Below are positions 40,370 to 49,947 of a stretch of 64,000 bases of DNA, one piece after another; position 1 is the first letter of the stretch; the number at the start of each line of letters is the position of its first letter. The stretch comes from Stentor roeselii (lineage: Eukaryota > Ciliophora > Heterotrichea > Heterotrichida > Stentoridae), in assembly GCA_006503475.1 (NCBI GenBank), contig RSEH01000244.1, positions 1 to 64,000 on the forward strand, in the 5' to 3' direction. The notes beneath the pieces are model-generated. The model did not search any database. It saw only the letters and a program-made list of their open reading frames with translations, and had not been told where the DNA came from. The translations under genes were made by a program, and so were the position numbers.

Positions 40370-41407
40370 ATGTCTGATAACTCGAAGTCGTCGGAAGATG
40401 AGATTCCTCTCGCTTTCGTTCCACCTTTATGGATGCAGAGGATTGATAAGGTCAAAGAAATATTAGCTGGGCTTAAAGCGGCTGAAATTTGTGACTTGGG
40501 ATGTGGCTCGGGAAAACTTATCTCGGAACTTATTTACTTTAAGGGGATTAATAAGTTGATTGGGGTTGATGTTGACTCTGAATGTCTTGTTAGAGCTGTG
40601 GAAGAGTGTAACCCTGGAGTTGCGGCTTATATCAATAAGAGGAAAAAAAAATTTGAGATTGATATTTTACAAGGGTCTATACTTGAACCTTGTGATCAAG
40701 TTCCTTTTCAGATTGAAGCCGTGACCCTTTGTGAAGTGTAACATTTACTAAGGATAGAGCACATCTACCCAAAAGATCTTCCATCTCTCTCCCAAAGCAT
40801 CTTCTCACACATAAACCCAAAACACGTGATAATAACGACTCCAAACCAAGATTTCAACTTCTACTTCCCCGACCCTTCAAAACTGCGTCATTACGACCAC
40901 AAATTCGAGTGGACCCAATCAGAGTTCCAATCCTGGTGCTTTAAAGCCTGTGAATCCTACGACTATTCAGTATCATTCACAGGAGTAGGTCTTCCAAAAG
41001 GTTACGAAAGCCAAGGTTTCTGCACCCAAATCGCAGTATTCCTTCGAAATTCCATGAAAAAGTCAAGAAATCAACCAGGAGGTACTTTTCAAAATTTCCT
41101 TTCAATAAAAATCCCTGAAAATTTCCCAACAAACTTCGAGTCTCGTTTTTTTAACGACTTTTTATACAGTTTCAACCTGGTGCGAAACTGGGAATACCTT
41201 GATCATGACGAAGGAATTTCTTTAAAGAAGATCTTTCGAGTGCCTTGCTTGAACATGTTATGTGACGGTTCTGAAGAAAGACTTTTGAAGTTGATAACTG
41301 AGATTCTTCCTTTTTTCAACAAAGGCTTCAAGATTCTTGACGGGTTGATTTTTCTGGATTTCGATCAAGTTGAAGACTGCGCTGAAGAAGAGTTTAACGA
41401 CTGTTAA
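40370..41407 (+). CDS. HEN1: HEN1 small-RNA 2'-O-methyltransferase
   Basis: S-adenosylmethionine-dependent enzyme that methylates the 3'-terminal 2'-OH of small RNAs, 340 residues. The SAM motif is ICDLGCGSGKL. The metal-binding EVIEH is split by a 15-nt intron at 40738-40752 (GTAACATTTACTAAG); splicing restores CEVIEHIYPKD. The HEN1-specific TTPNQDFN, LRHYDHKFEWTQSEFQ and FTGVGLP follow, including the fourth metal His. It is the minimal catalytic form without plant RNA-binding domains. In ciliates the enzyme protects Piwi-bound RNAs that guide DNA elimination; that role here is inferred from Tetrahymena. Confidence 0.93.
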
Positions 41408-41417
41408 TATAATAGTT

Positions 41418-42266
41418 ATGTCTGTTAACTTCGACTCCAAGTCTCCCCTCTTGGACGAAATCGTCACTTCGCGGCAGCTGAAAAGTGAAAATTCGACTCT
41501 TGTAAGCATCAACTTGATCTACAAACAACAAATCGCTAAACTAGAAGTAGAAGTCAGTGACTTAAAAGCACTTGTCACTGCCAAGAACTACGAACTGAAA
41601 ATGGCGAAAGAAAGCGAAATCAACGAGCTGAAAAAGTCGCTAAACTCTGCAAATTCTCAGAAAGTCAATTTTCCGACATCAGATCCTAAAGAGAACTTGA
41701 AAAAATCAGAAACAGTTGAAATTGAACAGTTAAAAAATCAGTTAGATAATGAAAAAAACGTCAATAAACTGTTACTTGCAAAAGTCCAGCAGCTTAGGAC
41801 CTACATTGAGGACTTTGAAAGTTCTCACAGTCCTTTCGGGTGCAGTTCAAAATTAAAGCATCTTGAGAGTAAAATCGAGGAACTATCAGAAGAAAACGAA
41901 TATTTAAAGCGCAAGTTTCTAACACCGACTTTCATCGATCCAGTTGAATCAACTCGCGAAACGATTTTAGCAACAAAGGCGGATATCACTTTAGAAGAAT
42001 CTGGAGAAATCCGCATCACGAATACTCCTCATCGCCTGAAGACCAACTTTCAACAAGATGCTTCAATCCTAAGACGAAAAAGTGAGTCGAATAAGAAATC
42101 ATTAACTCCAGGAAGAGTAGTAAAGCGCTTTACTTGTAACTTGTCAGATATTCTTAACTCGGCAAGCCCCAGCATTTCGCTTTGCCCGGGGCTTTCAGGG
42201 AAAACTGCTGAGTTCTGCCCAAGTACCATGAGGAGACTTAAGGTTCAGTCTTTTGTTGTTAATTAA
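41418..42266 (+). CDS. Coiled-coil protein
   Basis: A 282-residue protein starting 10 bp after the HEN1 stop. Coiled coil dominates about residues 12-175 (for example EIEQLKNQLDNEKNVNKLLLAKVQQL). The C-terminal 100 residues are basic and Ser/Thr-rich. An in-frame region upstream of the ATG overlaps HEN1 but has no ATG, so 41418 is the start. Function is unknown. Confidence 0.7.
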   Translation: MSVNFDSKSPLLDEIVTSRQLKSENSTLVSINLIYKQQIAKLEVEVSDLKALVTAKNYELKMAKESEINELKKSLNSANSQKVNFPTSDPKENLKKSETVEIEQLKNQLDNEKNVNKLLLAKVQQLRTYIEDFESSHSPFGCSSKLKHLESKIEELSEENEYLKRKFLTPTFIDPVESTRETILATKADITLEESGEIRITNTPHRLKTNFQQDASILRRKSESNKKSLTPGRVVKRFTCNLSDILNSASPSISLCPGLSGKTAEFCPSTMRRLKVQSFVVN

Positions 42267-42274
42267 TTTTCCAT

Positions 42275-44530
42275 ATGATTAAATTTCAGAAAATTTACAC
42301 GAGGATACCTGCAACGATACGAAATGAACTTTACTTACTTTTAACATCTCATGATCCTACTCAAGAGGCTCAGGAAGTGCTTCAAGCAGAAGGAAGTCAA
42401 AATTTTGAAGAAATTTTGAGTTCTTTGAATTCTTCTGAAGTCTGGCTTGCTATTGGAAAACATTTGATGGAAAAGTTTGAAGACTATAAAATACATAAAA
42501 AATTGCAGGAATTGTCGAAGTTTCATGCGAATAATGAACAGGCGAAAATGAGGGCGAGGGGGTTGAAACTTGAACAATCTTTTCAGGTTAAGGAAAATGT
42601 CTTTTGTCAAGGGATTGGGTTTTTTTATGTTTTGGAGGCTATGGCGAGGAAGGAGAATTGTAAGGTTAATGTTCCTGAGTCTATTGTGATTGGGTTCATG
42701 CATATGCAGACTACCAAAATCTGGACTGACAAACAAGGAATCCTCCGATGTTCCCTAGTAGAATGGGAAGACCTTCCAAAAGAAATCGAGCGAATCCACT
42801 CAAAAAGCGATTCAAAACTCTTTCCTTGCAGTCTATTAAAGTACGAAATGTACGGCGCAGAAGGACTAAAAGTGAAATCCGAGACCTTTCTCTTCAAATC
42901 ACATGAAACTCAAGACATTTTATGGAAAATTCAGCTGTTAAACCACAACAACTCCTACATGGTCTTCCAAGAGTTCATCAGACCTAAAACATCAACAGCT
43001 TCAAAAATCCGAGTCTCTTTTTCCACTAAAATCGAAAGAGTCTTCCGAATAAACAACCCAAAAATAATAAAACAACGACGCGAAAACCTCTCAAAAATAA
43101 AAAAAGGAAAAATCATTCATCTCGCCTGGAACGAATCAAGCATCTCATGTGAAAACCTCGACTATTACAAACATTCAGCTGAAATTTGTGACTTTTTCTT
43201 TGAAATTTCTCATTTTTTGCAAGAAAATCCTGATTTTTTAAAGTTTTCAGAGTTTCTTGAAAAAAAGAAAAATAAAAGTATAAAAAAATTGGAAATTTTA
43301 GGAAATCATGACTTTCAGAGAAGGTCTTCAAAATTAATTTTAACTCAGCAGTCGCGGTCGAAGCTTCTCAGAACATTCACGACGAGTCTCTCAGATTCTG
43401 ATTCTTTAGTTTACCCAGTGAATAACTTCTCATCACTTGAAGCAATTCCTCAAATTTTTCTTGAAATTTTGAGATTTTCTAAGATTTTACTTCCTCCAAA
43501 TCAAAAAGTTGCTGAAATCGTTGCTGATTTCTTGGAAGACCCTAAAGGACTCACTTTTTTGCATAAGCTGCAGAAAGTTGTTTGTGTTGAAAAGTCTGTT
43601 GCACAGGTGCCGGTTGTTAAAGCTTTTAGACATATATCGCTTTATAGTGCAACTGAAGGGTCTTCTGTTACTAAGGGGAAAAGGCAGCAGGTGTGCTGTG
43701 GAGACTACTGCAATATTTTAAAGAAAAATGACTTGAAAACTAGTGAAAAAATCGAAGTGATTATTAAGGCTCGACCTGAACACTCTAATGGACTTTTTCA
43801 GCTACTCAAAATTCAGAATTTTTTGAATTTGGATTCAGCTCAATCTTTGTTTAACCAGGGCAACCGTATCGGTACACCTTTGACACAAAACATGCAATAC
43901 AAAACAGTAAGAAGAATGATTCTTGAAGACCGCAACGACCCAAATTCCCTAAAAAGTGCATTAGCCAGTCTTCCCGAGGACATAATAAAAGAGCTAGGTC
44001 TTTTAAAGTTGAAATCAAGTGAAAACGAGAAGTTCCAAATGCACCACTTAAACAAAAAACTCTCCTGGGAATTCGAACTAGTCCCAGTCTGTGCAATGTG
44101 CTACAAAATATACGGACTCAAAGATTCCCAAATGAAAACCTCTTCAAATGTGCTGAAAAAAGGACAAAATTCAAGTTTCAAGCATTGGAAAGCAGGAGAA
44201 ACTAAATTTGAAATAAAAAAACAGACAAAAGTGCAGAAGTCTTATGTGGACTTCGGGAAAATACTTGGAAATTTAAACAGTCAGATTAACTACCCGAAGT
44301 TTATTAAGGAAAAAATATTGAATTCCAGTCATGTGAGGGTGAAAAAAGGACTTGATGAGGTTAAAGAATTCGTTCCGAATAAACCTGTTATTCATCACTG
44401 GGCATCAACTACCAAGATATCAAGTAACATCATCAACGAAGTCGTGGAAAAGTTCGAAAAAATCCAAAAAACCATAAAAAATTCAAAAACATCTGGAAAT
44501 CTGAAAAAATTGAATAATTCTGTTATTTAA
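42275..44530 (+). CDS. Uncharacterised 751-residue protein
   Basis: The ATG is 8 bp after the previous stop, continuing the head-to-tail series. The protein is mixed alpha/beta in its first third (FCQGIGFFYVLEAMARKEN and WEDLPKEIERIHSK are distinctive) and basic with helical stretches later. No transmembrane segment, zinc cluster or catalytic motif was recognised. It is full-length from ATG to TAA without internal break. Confidence 0.7.
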   Translation: MIKFQKIYTRIPATIRNELYLLLTSHDPTQEAQEVLQAEGSQNFEEILSSLNSSEVWLAIGKHLMEKFEDYKIHKKLQELSKFHANNEQAKMRARGLKLEQSFQVKENVFCQGIGFFYVLEAMARKENCKVNVPESIVIGFMHMQTTKIWTDKQGILRCSLVEWEDLPKEIERIHSKSDSKLFPCSLLKYEMYGAEGLKVKSETFLFKSHETQDILWKIQLLNHNNSYMVFQEFIRPKTSTASKIRVSFSTKIERVFRINNPKIIKQRRENLSKIKKGKIIHLAWNESSISCENLDYYKHSAEICDFFFEISHFLQENPDFLKFSEFLEKKKNKSIKKLEILGNHDFQRRSSKLILTQQSRSKLLRTFTTSLSDSDSLVYPVNNFSSLEAIPQIFLEILRFSKILLPPNQKVAEIVADFLEDPKGLTFLHKLQKVVCVEKSVAQVPVVKAFRHISLYSATEGSSVTKGKRQQVCCGDYCNILKKNDLKTSEKIEVIIKARPEHSNGLFQLLKIQNFLNLDSAQSLFNQGNRIGTPLTQNMQYKTVRRMILEDRNDPNSLKSALASLPEDIIKELGLLKLKSSENEKFQMHHLNKKLSWEFELVPVCAMCYKIYGLKDSQMKTSSNVLKKGQNSSFKHWKAGETKFEIKKQTKVQKSYVDFGKILGNLNSQINYPKFIKEKILNSSHVRVKKGLDEVKEFVPNKPVIHHWASTTKISSNIINEVVEKFEKIQKTIKNSKTSGNLKKLNNSVI

Positions 44531-44886
44531 TATTCCCTAAAAACATTTAAAGTCATCATCCTCGAAACCTTTAAATTTCATCATAATATTTACCTTACTA
44601 AAAAATTTCCATATTTTATTAAAAATTCCTCAATAGAAAAATCAATAGAGACTATCGCAGTCTTAAACTAAGAACCTTCAGGAAAAACAATACATTTTTT
44701 AACCACCTATCCACCCAAACATCCCTTTAAAATTTCATTATCCTGTGAATTTCCAGTTCTAAACCTAAGGCGGGAAATTCAAACCTTCCCTACAAATAAG
44801 AATCCAAGTCCATTTTTAAATTTCAAATCGAAAAGCCGAGAAAATTTAAAAAAAGGGGCTTTGAAATCTAATGACTATCCTAATAA
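44531..44886. other. Intergenic, no gene seen
   Basis: A 356-bp AT-rich spacer between two genes on the same strand. Short frames only. It ends in AATAA directly before the ATG at 44887. Confidence 0.5.
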
Positions 44887-46128
44887 ATGAAACTAGGAAA
44901 CAAATGGGTTATGCTCTTTTTATACTCAGCCCTTCAGTGGTTCGGTGGCACAATATGGATCAGTTTCGCATCAATATCAGACCGAGCATCAGAATACTAC
45001 TCAGTCTCAATCGACTACATAAATTTATTTTCTTTATCTTTTCTGATGCTTCAGTTGCCGATGGCGCCGCTTTCATCATACTTCCTTCGTAAGAGTTATC
45101 ACTGGACAATGATGATAGCTTACGTCTTGTCAGTGGTCGGGGTCTGGGTGCGAGTGATCGCATCTTCGAACTTTATCATCTCACTGCTCGGCCAGCTGAT
45201 TATCGGCGCAATGAACTCGATGACGCTTGCTGCTTGTTCCACCTTGACAGCCCTTTGGTTCAAGCCGAGCGAACAGACTTTAGCGGTTTCCATTGCGAGC
45301 ACAAGCAACTTGCTTGGAGCGGGTTGTGGATTGGTCTTCGCTCCTTATGTTTCGAATATTCCTGAACTTTTGTATATACAGGCTGGGTATACTAGCTTCT
45401 TGGCAGTTGTTAATCTTGTCTTTTCAAGGAAATTCAATCAGAATGACTGTACTGATGTTAGAACAGAGTTTTCTAAAGAACTTTCTATCATTTTTAGAGA
45501 TTGGTATCTACTTGCTCTCATCTTTTTTATTAGTTCGGGACTTGCTATTGCTTATGCGCTTTCTGGAGTTATTTTTCAGGTACTTAGTCCTTTTGGGATT
45601 AGTGAAAGTGAATCTGGGTGGATTGGGTTTAGTATGTACGTCGGTGCAATAGTAGGAGGCCTGTTCACATCTCTAATAGTTCACAAATCCAAGACATTTA
45701 TCGGTCCAGTGAGGATTTTCGCAGTAATCTCATTAGCTGGGATCAGTCTATGGGCAGGTCTAGCATACAACTTCTGGGGCAACGTCTTCGGTGCAATGGT
45801 GAGTGGTTTAGGCCTATTCGGTTTCATGCCTCTCGGAATTCAAGCAGCTGTGGAGCAGAACAAGAACATCGAAGAGAGTATTCCAACGAACCTGATATTT
45901 TTGACTGCTCAAGGTTTGAGTGTGGCTTACACGTATCCAGTGATTTACTTTTACGGGTGGTTTCGACTATCAGGTCTCTGGCTTTGCACTATTTTTGCAG
46001 TCTCTTCATTTATAGCCCTTCTCATTTTATACTGCCCAAGACTCATAGAAAAGTATAAACAACCCCTGATAGTTCCTCAGAATACAATGAAAGAAATTCC
46101 TCAGGATATAGAAAACATTGATAATTAA
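44887..46128 (+). CDS. FLVCR/SLC49-like major facilitator transporter
   Basis: A 413-residue transporter with 12 predicted helices. The opening NKWVMLFLYSALQWFGGTIW and the block STLTALWFKPSEQTLAVSIAST resemble the FLVCR/MFSD7 family (RWVML... and xWFGxxExxxA). Animal members carry choline, ethanolamine or haem; the substrate here is not inferable. The start was chosen because a TAA lies directly upstream in frame. An overlapping ATG frame at 44871 is a shadow. The stop is 11 bp from the convergent neighbour. Confidence 0.75.
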   Translation: MKLGNKWVMLFLYSALQWFGGTIWISFASISDRASEYYSVSIDYINLFSLSFLMLQLPMAPLSSYFLRKSYHWTMMIAYVLSVVGVWVRVIASSNFIISLLGQLIIGAMNSMTLAACSTLTALWFKPSEQTLAVSIASTSNLLGAGCGLVFAPYVSNIPELLYIQAGYTSFLAVVNLVFSRKFNQNDCTDVRTEFSKELSIIFRDWYLLALIFFISSGLAIAYALSGVIFQVLSPFGISESESGWIGFSMYVGAIVGGLFTSLIVHKSKTFIGPVRIFAVISLAGISLWAGLAYNFWGNVFGAMVSGLGLFGFMPLGIQAAVEQNKNIEESIPTNLIFLTAQGLSVAYTYPVIYFYGWFRLSGLWLCTIFAVSSFIALLILYCPRLIEKYKQPLIVPQNTMKEIPQDIENIDN

Positions 46129-46139
46129 TGGTTAGATTT

Positions 46140-47075
46140 TTATACATGAAAAACACTTTTAAACATCCATAACTCTTCTTCAGAGTCATCTTCATTCTTT
46201 GTTGGTGTTCGCATTACCAGGATATCACCTTCGCTTTCCCTGATTTCATGTGATTCATTTAAAGAAGATAATTTCGTGACTTTCAGCCCGGTTTTCAATT
46301 TTTTTCCATAAAAAAACTCCTGGTTGTAGTCTTTCAACTTCCTGGCCTCATTCGAGATCTGCTTATCATTTTGCGTAGGAGTTGAACTGTTCAGTCTTGC
46401 ATTAGTCAGGACCTTTTTTTTCGAGCCACTTGTGAGATTTCTTTGAATATTCACTTTTTTGTCTTTAAAAGGAAGGGTTGCTGAAGGTTTTGAATCAGTT
46501 TTTAAGTCTTTGCAGATGATTTTAACTGTTTCTGAGGTTTCTTCAGTTTCTTTTATTGTTGTAGTGCTTTGAAGATGAGAAAGAAAGTCTAGGGTCTCTT
46601 CTGCGAGTTCGAAACCTTCTGATATTGTCATCAAAGTACTTGGAGGGATGTGGTGCAAGTATCGAGGAAGAACTTCTTTGAGGAAAAATGTGTTGAAAGC
46701 TGATGAGTCTTCGGATAAGGCAAGGGTTAGGCTCAGTCTTTGACCTTGCTTTATTATTAAAGAAATTTCCTCGAATGATGACTTTAAACGGAGACGCTCG
46801 AAACTGAGAAGAAAGAGAAGCTTTAGGTTTTGCTGAATAAGGATTACTTCCTTTGGAAGGTCTGGGCAGGATTGAAGAAATGCGCCAATTGTATCATAGA
46901 TTATTGGATAGGGCGGTATTTTTGTTTCATCGAGCAGAAAGTGGAAGGAATCGATGATTGACAGAAAATTTGTCATTGAGGAAGAATCTTCTTGGGTGTT
47001 AGATAGACTTGAAATCAACTCTTGGCAGAAAAAGGATGGGGCTTGGGTTTGAATAAATTTGTAAATAATTTCCAT
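46140..47075 (-). CDS. Uncharacterised helical protein
   Basis: A 311-residue protein. The first ~190 residues are helical and leucine-rich (IQTQAPSFFCQELISSLSN, FLSIIDSFHFLLDETK). The remainder is basic and probably disordered, with Ser/Thr/Lys runs. No known motif. The layout, a folded N-terminal helical domain and flexible tail, suggests an adaptor, but this is only a guess. Confidence 0.65.
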   Translation of the reverse strand: MEIIYKFIQTQAPSFFCQELISSLSNTQEDSSSMTNFLSIIDSFHFLLDETKIPPYPIIYDTIGAFLQSCPDLPKEVILIQQNLKLLFLLSFERLRLKSSFEEISLIIKQGQRLSLTLALSEDSSAFNTFFLKEVLPRYLHHIPPSTLMTISEGFELAEETLDFLSHLQSTTTIKETEETSETVKIICKDLKTDSKPSATLPFKDKKVNIQRNLTSGSKKKVLTNARLNSSTPTQNDKQISNEARKLKDYNQEFFYGKKLKTGLKVTKLSSLNESHEIRESEGDILVMRTPTKNEDDSEEELWMFKSVFHV

Positions 47076-47177
47076 TATTATTTAGAGAGGGGGTCAGCTG
47101 GATTGTTATTTCATTCAGAAAATTTGATAACTAACTGTGCTTTATTATCTGCACTGTTAAGCGATAGTTTAAAAAAA

Positions 47178-47768
47178 CTACTTTTTATTAATTTTTCTTA
47201 ATATAAACTTCGAAATGACTTTTAGTTTCTTTGAACTATCTAGTTCATGATTCAATTTAGATTTTTTGAATACAGGATTACTGAATTTTTTCTTTTGTTG
47301 AAAGTGCTTTTCTTCTAATGACTTTAAACTTTTCTTAATATTTTCTTCCTCAGCCTCAATTTTTTTCAGTTGTTGAGACCAGCTTTTATTTACAGTAGCA
47401 ATTTTCTGTGAATTAACTTTTAGATTATTTTGAATTCTGTTAAAACTTTTACTTGGATTTTGTTTGATTTTGACAAGATCATTTCCTAAGAATTTCAAGA
47501 GTTCATCTTCATAGATTTTTGAGTTTTTTTCAATATCTCTAAAAATTTTAGTGTGAATCTTTTGAGAGCTTTCTGATCTGGGAGGGAAATCACGAAGCAT
47601 ATAATCCTCCAGGTTGCCCATTAAATTCTTCTTTCCAACTAACTTGGTTTTTTTATTAGACTGTGCGTAGCTTCCACCAGCAACAGCTGCAAGACTAGCA
47701 AGCTTCACATTTCTAGGTTTCTTCGAATTTTGATATTTAAGTTCGATTTTTTTCACTTGTTTTATCAT
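47178..47768 (-). CDS. Small very basic coiled-coil protein
   Basis: A 196-residue, Lys-rich protein. The N-terminus KKIELKYQNSKKPRNVK is basic. A likely coiled coil covers about residues 130-165 (QLKKIEAEEENIKKSLKSLEE). The end is again basic. It could be nucleic-acid or microtubule associated; no family was recognised. Confidence 0.6.
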   Translation of the reverse strand: MIKQVKKIELKYQNSKKPRNVKLASLAAVAGGSYAQSNKKTKLVGKKNLMGNLEDYMLRDFPPRSESSQKIHTKIFRDIEKNSKIYEDELLKFLGNDLVKIKQNPSKSFNRIQNNLKVNSQKIATVNKSWSQQLKKIEAEEENIKKSLKSLEEKHFQQKKKFSNPVFKKSKLNHELDSSKKLKVISKFILRKINKK

Positions 47769-47988
47769 AATTAAGACTAAAATTTAATAAAATCCTTACA
47801 ATACCTATTCTAATATTATTAAAGAATTTTAATCCTCACAAATAAATCTGATCAAATACTTGAAATAATTTCAGAATCAATACGATTTAAATCCTTTCAT
47901 TAAAAATTCTTTAAATTTCTAGTCTTCTTTCATCCTCATCCTTAAAATTCTTTCTTACTTGCCAAGATTAAATCTTTCTTAATAAAGA

Positions 47989-48648
47989 ATGGATGAAAGT
48001 AAAGAAAAGGAAATCCCAGATATTCCTGAATCAGATAAAATAATCAGAACTCTCGAATTCAAAGTGACAGGAATTCCAGAATCACAGGCCTACCTCTTCA
48101 CAGAAATGAGTGACTCACTTAATCTTCTACAAGGTGAAGAAATGCTTCGAGTATCTGACTTAAAACTAGCAGTCCACAGTTATTCAATCCAATATTTAAT
48201 ATACGGCAAGATTTTGGCATTGATAGTTTTCTTCCTCGGGCTAAGCCATTTAAAATTTTTGGCTTTTCCGCTGATGAGTGTTTTTGAATTATCAGGGTAC
48301 TGGGGAAGTTCTCGAATAAATTCACGATTGAATAACTTTTTCATTTGGTTCTTGGGATTGAGTATCTTGGTAAAGGTTTCTTCTTGTTTTTATTTATATT
48401 CTTTGACAGTATTTTCAGGATGTCTTTCAAAATCCTTTTATTCCTCTGAAGACTCCTGTGACCTTCACTCAAGATTCATAATTGGATCAGTCCTTCTAAT
48501 TGCTTTTGAGGTTCTTCAGATGTACTCAACTTGGAAGTTGATGAAGGTATTAGAAGGATTTTCAGAGTTGAAAAGAGAAGATATAAAAATTGCTTTAAAT
48601 ACAAAGTCAGTTTCTAGATTCATTTGTTGGGGCGAATTGAATTCCTGA
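47989..48648 (+). CDS. Four-TM protein, member 1 of a local family
   Basis: A 219-residue protein. About 60 acidic cytosolic residues precede four hydrophobic helices. After helix 2 it has GYWGSSRINSRLNNFFIWFL, equivalent to GYAGIQRFSIQLNKIYIVAL in the next gene and GYFASKRFSLCMSIGYF in the third. The last part, WKLMKVLEGFSELKREDIKIAL, also aligns with member 2. Function is unknown. It ends with TGA. Confidence 0.7.
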   Translation: MDESKEKEIPDIPESDKIIRTLEFKVTGIPESQAYLFTEMSDSLNLLQGEEMLRVSDLKLAVHSYSIQYLIYGKILALIVFFLGLSHLKFLAFPLMSVFELSGYWGSSRINSRLNNFFIWFLGLSILVKVSSCFYLYSLTVFSGCLSKSFYSSEDSCDLHSRFIIGSVLLIAFEVLQMYSTWKLMKVLEGFSELKREDIKIALNTKSVSRFICWGELNS

Positions 48649-48675
48649 GGATGAGTTATAATAATTAGTTATATT

Positions 48676-49173
48676 ATGAATAGTGAAGACTTAGGACTTA
48701 GAAGTGATCAGCTACGATCCTCACAGTTTTTATCGAGGGAAGATATCTCATCCTTGTGGCAGGCAGAGTTTTTGGTGTACCTGATATTTTTTAAGTTGAC
48801 TTTCACTGTGACTTTTATTATCTCTGAATTTTCTAAGCATTCGATTATTTTTTCAATTGTTGCTTTGATGGACCTTCTTGGATATGCTGGGATTCAAAGG
48901 TTTAGCATTCAATTAAATAAAATTTACATCGTTGCACTTTTTGGGAACTTTTTGTTTGTTTTTCATGAAGGCCTTTTGGAGAAAATTGAGATGTTGAATG
49001 TTGGGATGAATAACAAGGCTCATGTTATTTATTGTGTTGTTTTGTTTGTTTTCGCTTTGTATCAGGTTTTAGTTCATTTGAGATTTCAGTACTTTTTGAA
49101 ATCGATTAGTAATTTAAAAAGAAATCATTTGAGAAGGTTGATTAAAGAAAACAATGTTTCGATTAGGGTTTAA
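48676..49173 (+). CDS. Four-TM protein, member 2 of a local family
   Basis: A 165-residue protein, 27 bp after member 1 on the same strand. It has a short N-terminus, four hydrophobic helices and a basic tail (KRNHLRRLIKENN). It shares the GY-x4-R-[FI]-S loop and the end region FLKSISNLKRNHL with member 1. It is shorter than its siblings because the acidic leader is reduced. Function is unknown. Confidence 0.7.
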   Translation: MNSEDLGLRSDQLRSSQFLSREDISSLWQAEFLVYLIFFKLTFTVTFIISEFSKHSIIFSIVALMDLLGYAGIQRFSIQLNKIYIVALFGNFLFVFHEGLLEKIEMLNVGMNNKAHVIYCVVLFVFALYQVLVHLRFQYFLKSISNLKRNHLRRLIKENNVSIRV

Positions 49174-49223
49174 ATAATAATCTTGGATGAGAAGTAATAG
49201 AAAAAGTGGTTTAATTAACTAGA

Positions 49224-49883
49224 TTATTTTTTTGACTCTTCGTTGACGAAAGTTAGAATTCTGATGAACTGCTCAGTGGAGGCTTCATAGAGGGATGAAA
49301 TAAAAAGCACTTGAAACATCATGAATGCTATTTGAACTATCACGAGTAGAGAGTAGATTACTATCACGTATATGATGGGGAAGAATATCATTAAAAGGAT
49401 TCTGCTTATGATTACTAAGATGTTGTATATGAAGTAACCGATACTCATGCATAAACTAAATCGTTTTGAGGCGAAATAACCAAGAATGTTGAACAGGATC
49501 AAAGGTAGGAGGTGAGGAAGAGTCAATGCGAATAAAAAATCAAAGATTAGGTTTAATATAGCAGTTACTTTGAAGACTTTTGATAATTTGATTATGAAAT
49601 CATCGTTTTTGGTTAATGAATCAAGTGTTTGGTCTTTGATCTCAATATTCAAACCCTCCACATTATATCCCTCATCGACTTTAACCTCAGTCTTCGAAAA
49701 CACACCTTGATTATCATCTGATACCAGCAACCGATTTTCACTAACAGAAAAAACCCTAAGAGTCTGTGAATTGACACAATCATCACTTTTCCCAATAAAA
49801 TCTAAAGTATTTTCCTTTTCAATCTTTGATTCAAGTTTTCCAATTTCACTATTCCGATCAAATTCTTCATTTCCAATATCCAT
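49224..49883 (-). CDS. Four-TM protein, member 3 of a local family
   Basis: A 219-residue protein convergent with member 2. About 100 polar, acidic residues precede four hydrophobic helices, with the family loop GYFASKRFSLCMS between helices 2 and 3. The first ATG in frame is at 49883; an upstream GTG extends the open frame but is not a credible start. It is the most diverged of the three. Confidence 0.65.
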   Translation of the reverse strand: MDIGNEEFDRNSEIGKLESKIEKENTLDFIGKSDDCVNSQTLRVFSVSENRLLVSDDNQGVFSKTEVKVDEGYNVEGLNIEIKDQTLDSLTKNDDFIIKLSKVFKVTAILNLIFDFLFALTLPHLLPLILFNILGYFASKRFSLCMSIGYFIYNILVIISRILLMIFFPIIYVIVIYSLLVIVQIAFMMFQVLFISSLYEASTEQFIRILTFVNEESKK

Positions 49884-49947
49884 AATAATAATAGGTTCAA
49901 TCACATCAACAAATAATTCAAAATTTTAAACTTATAAACGTTAAATA

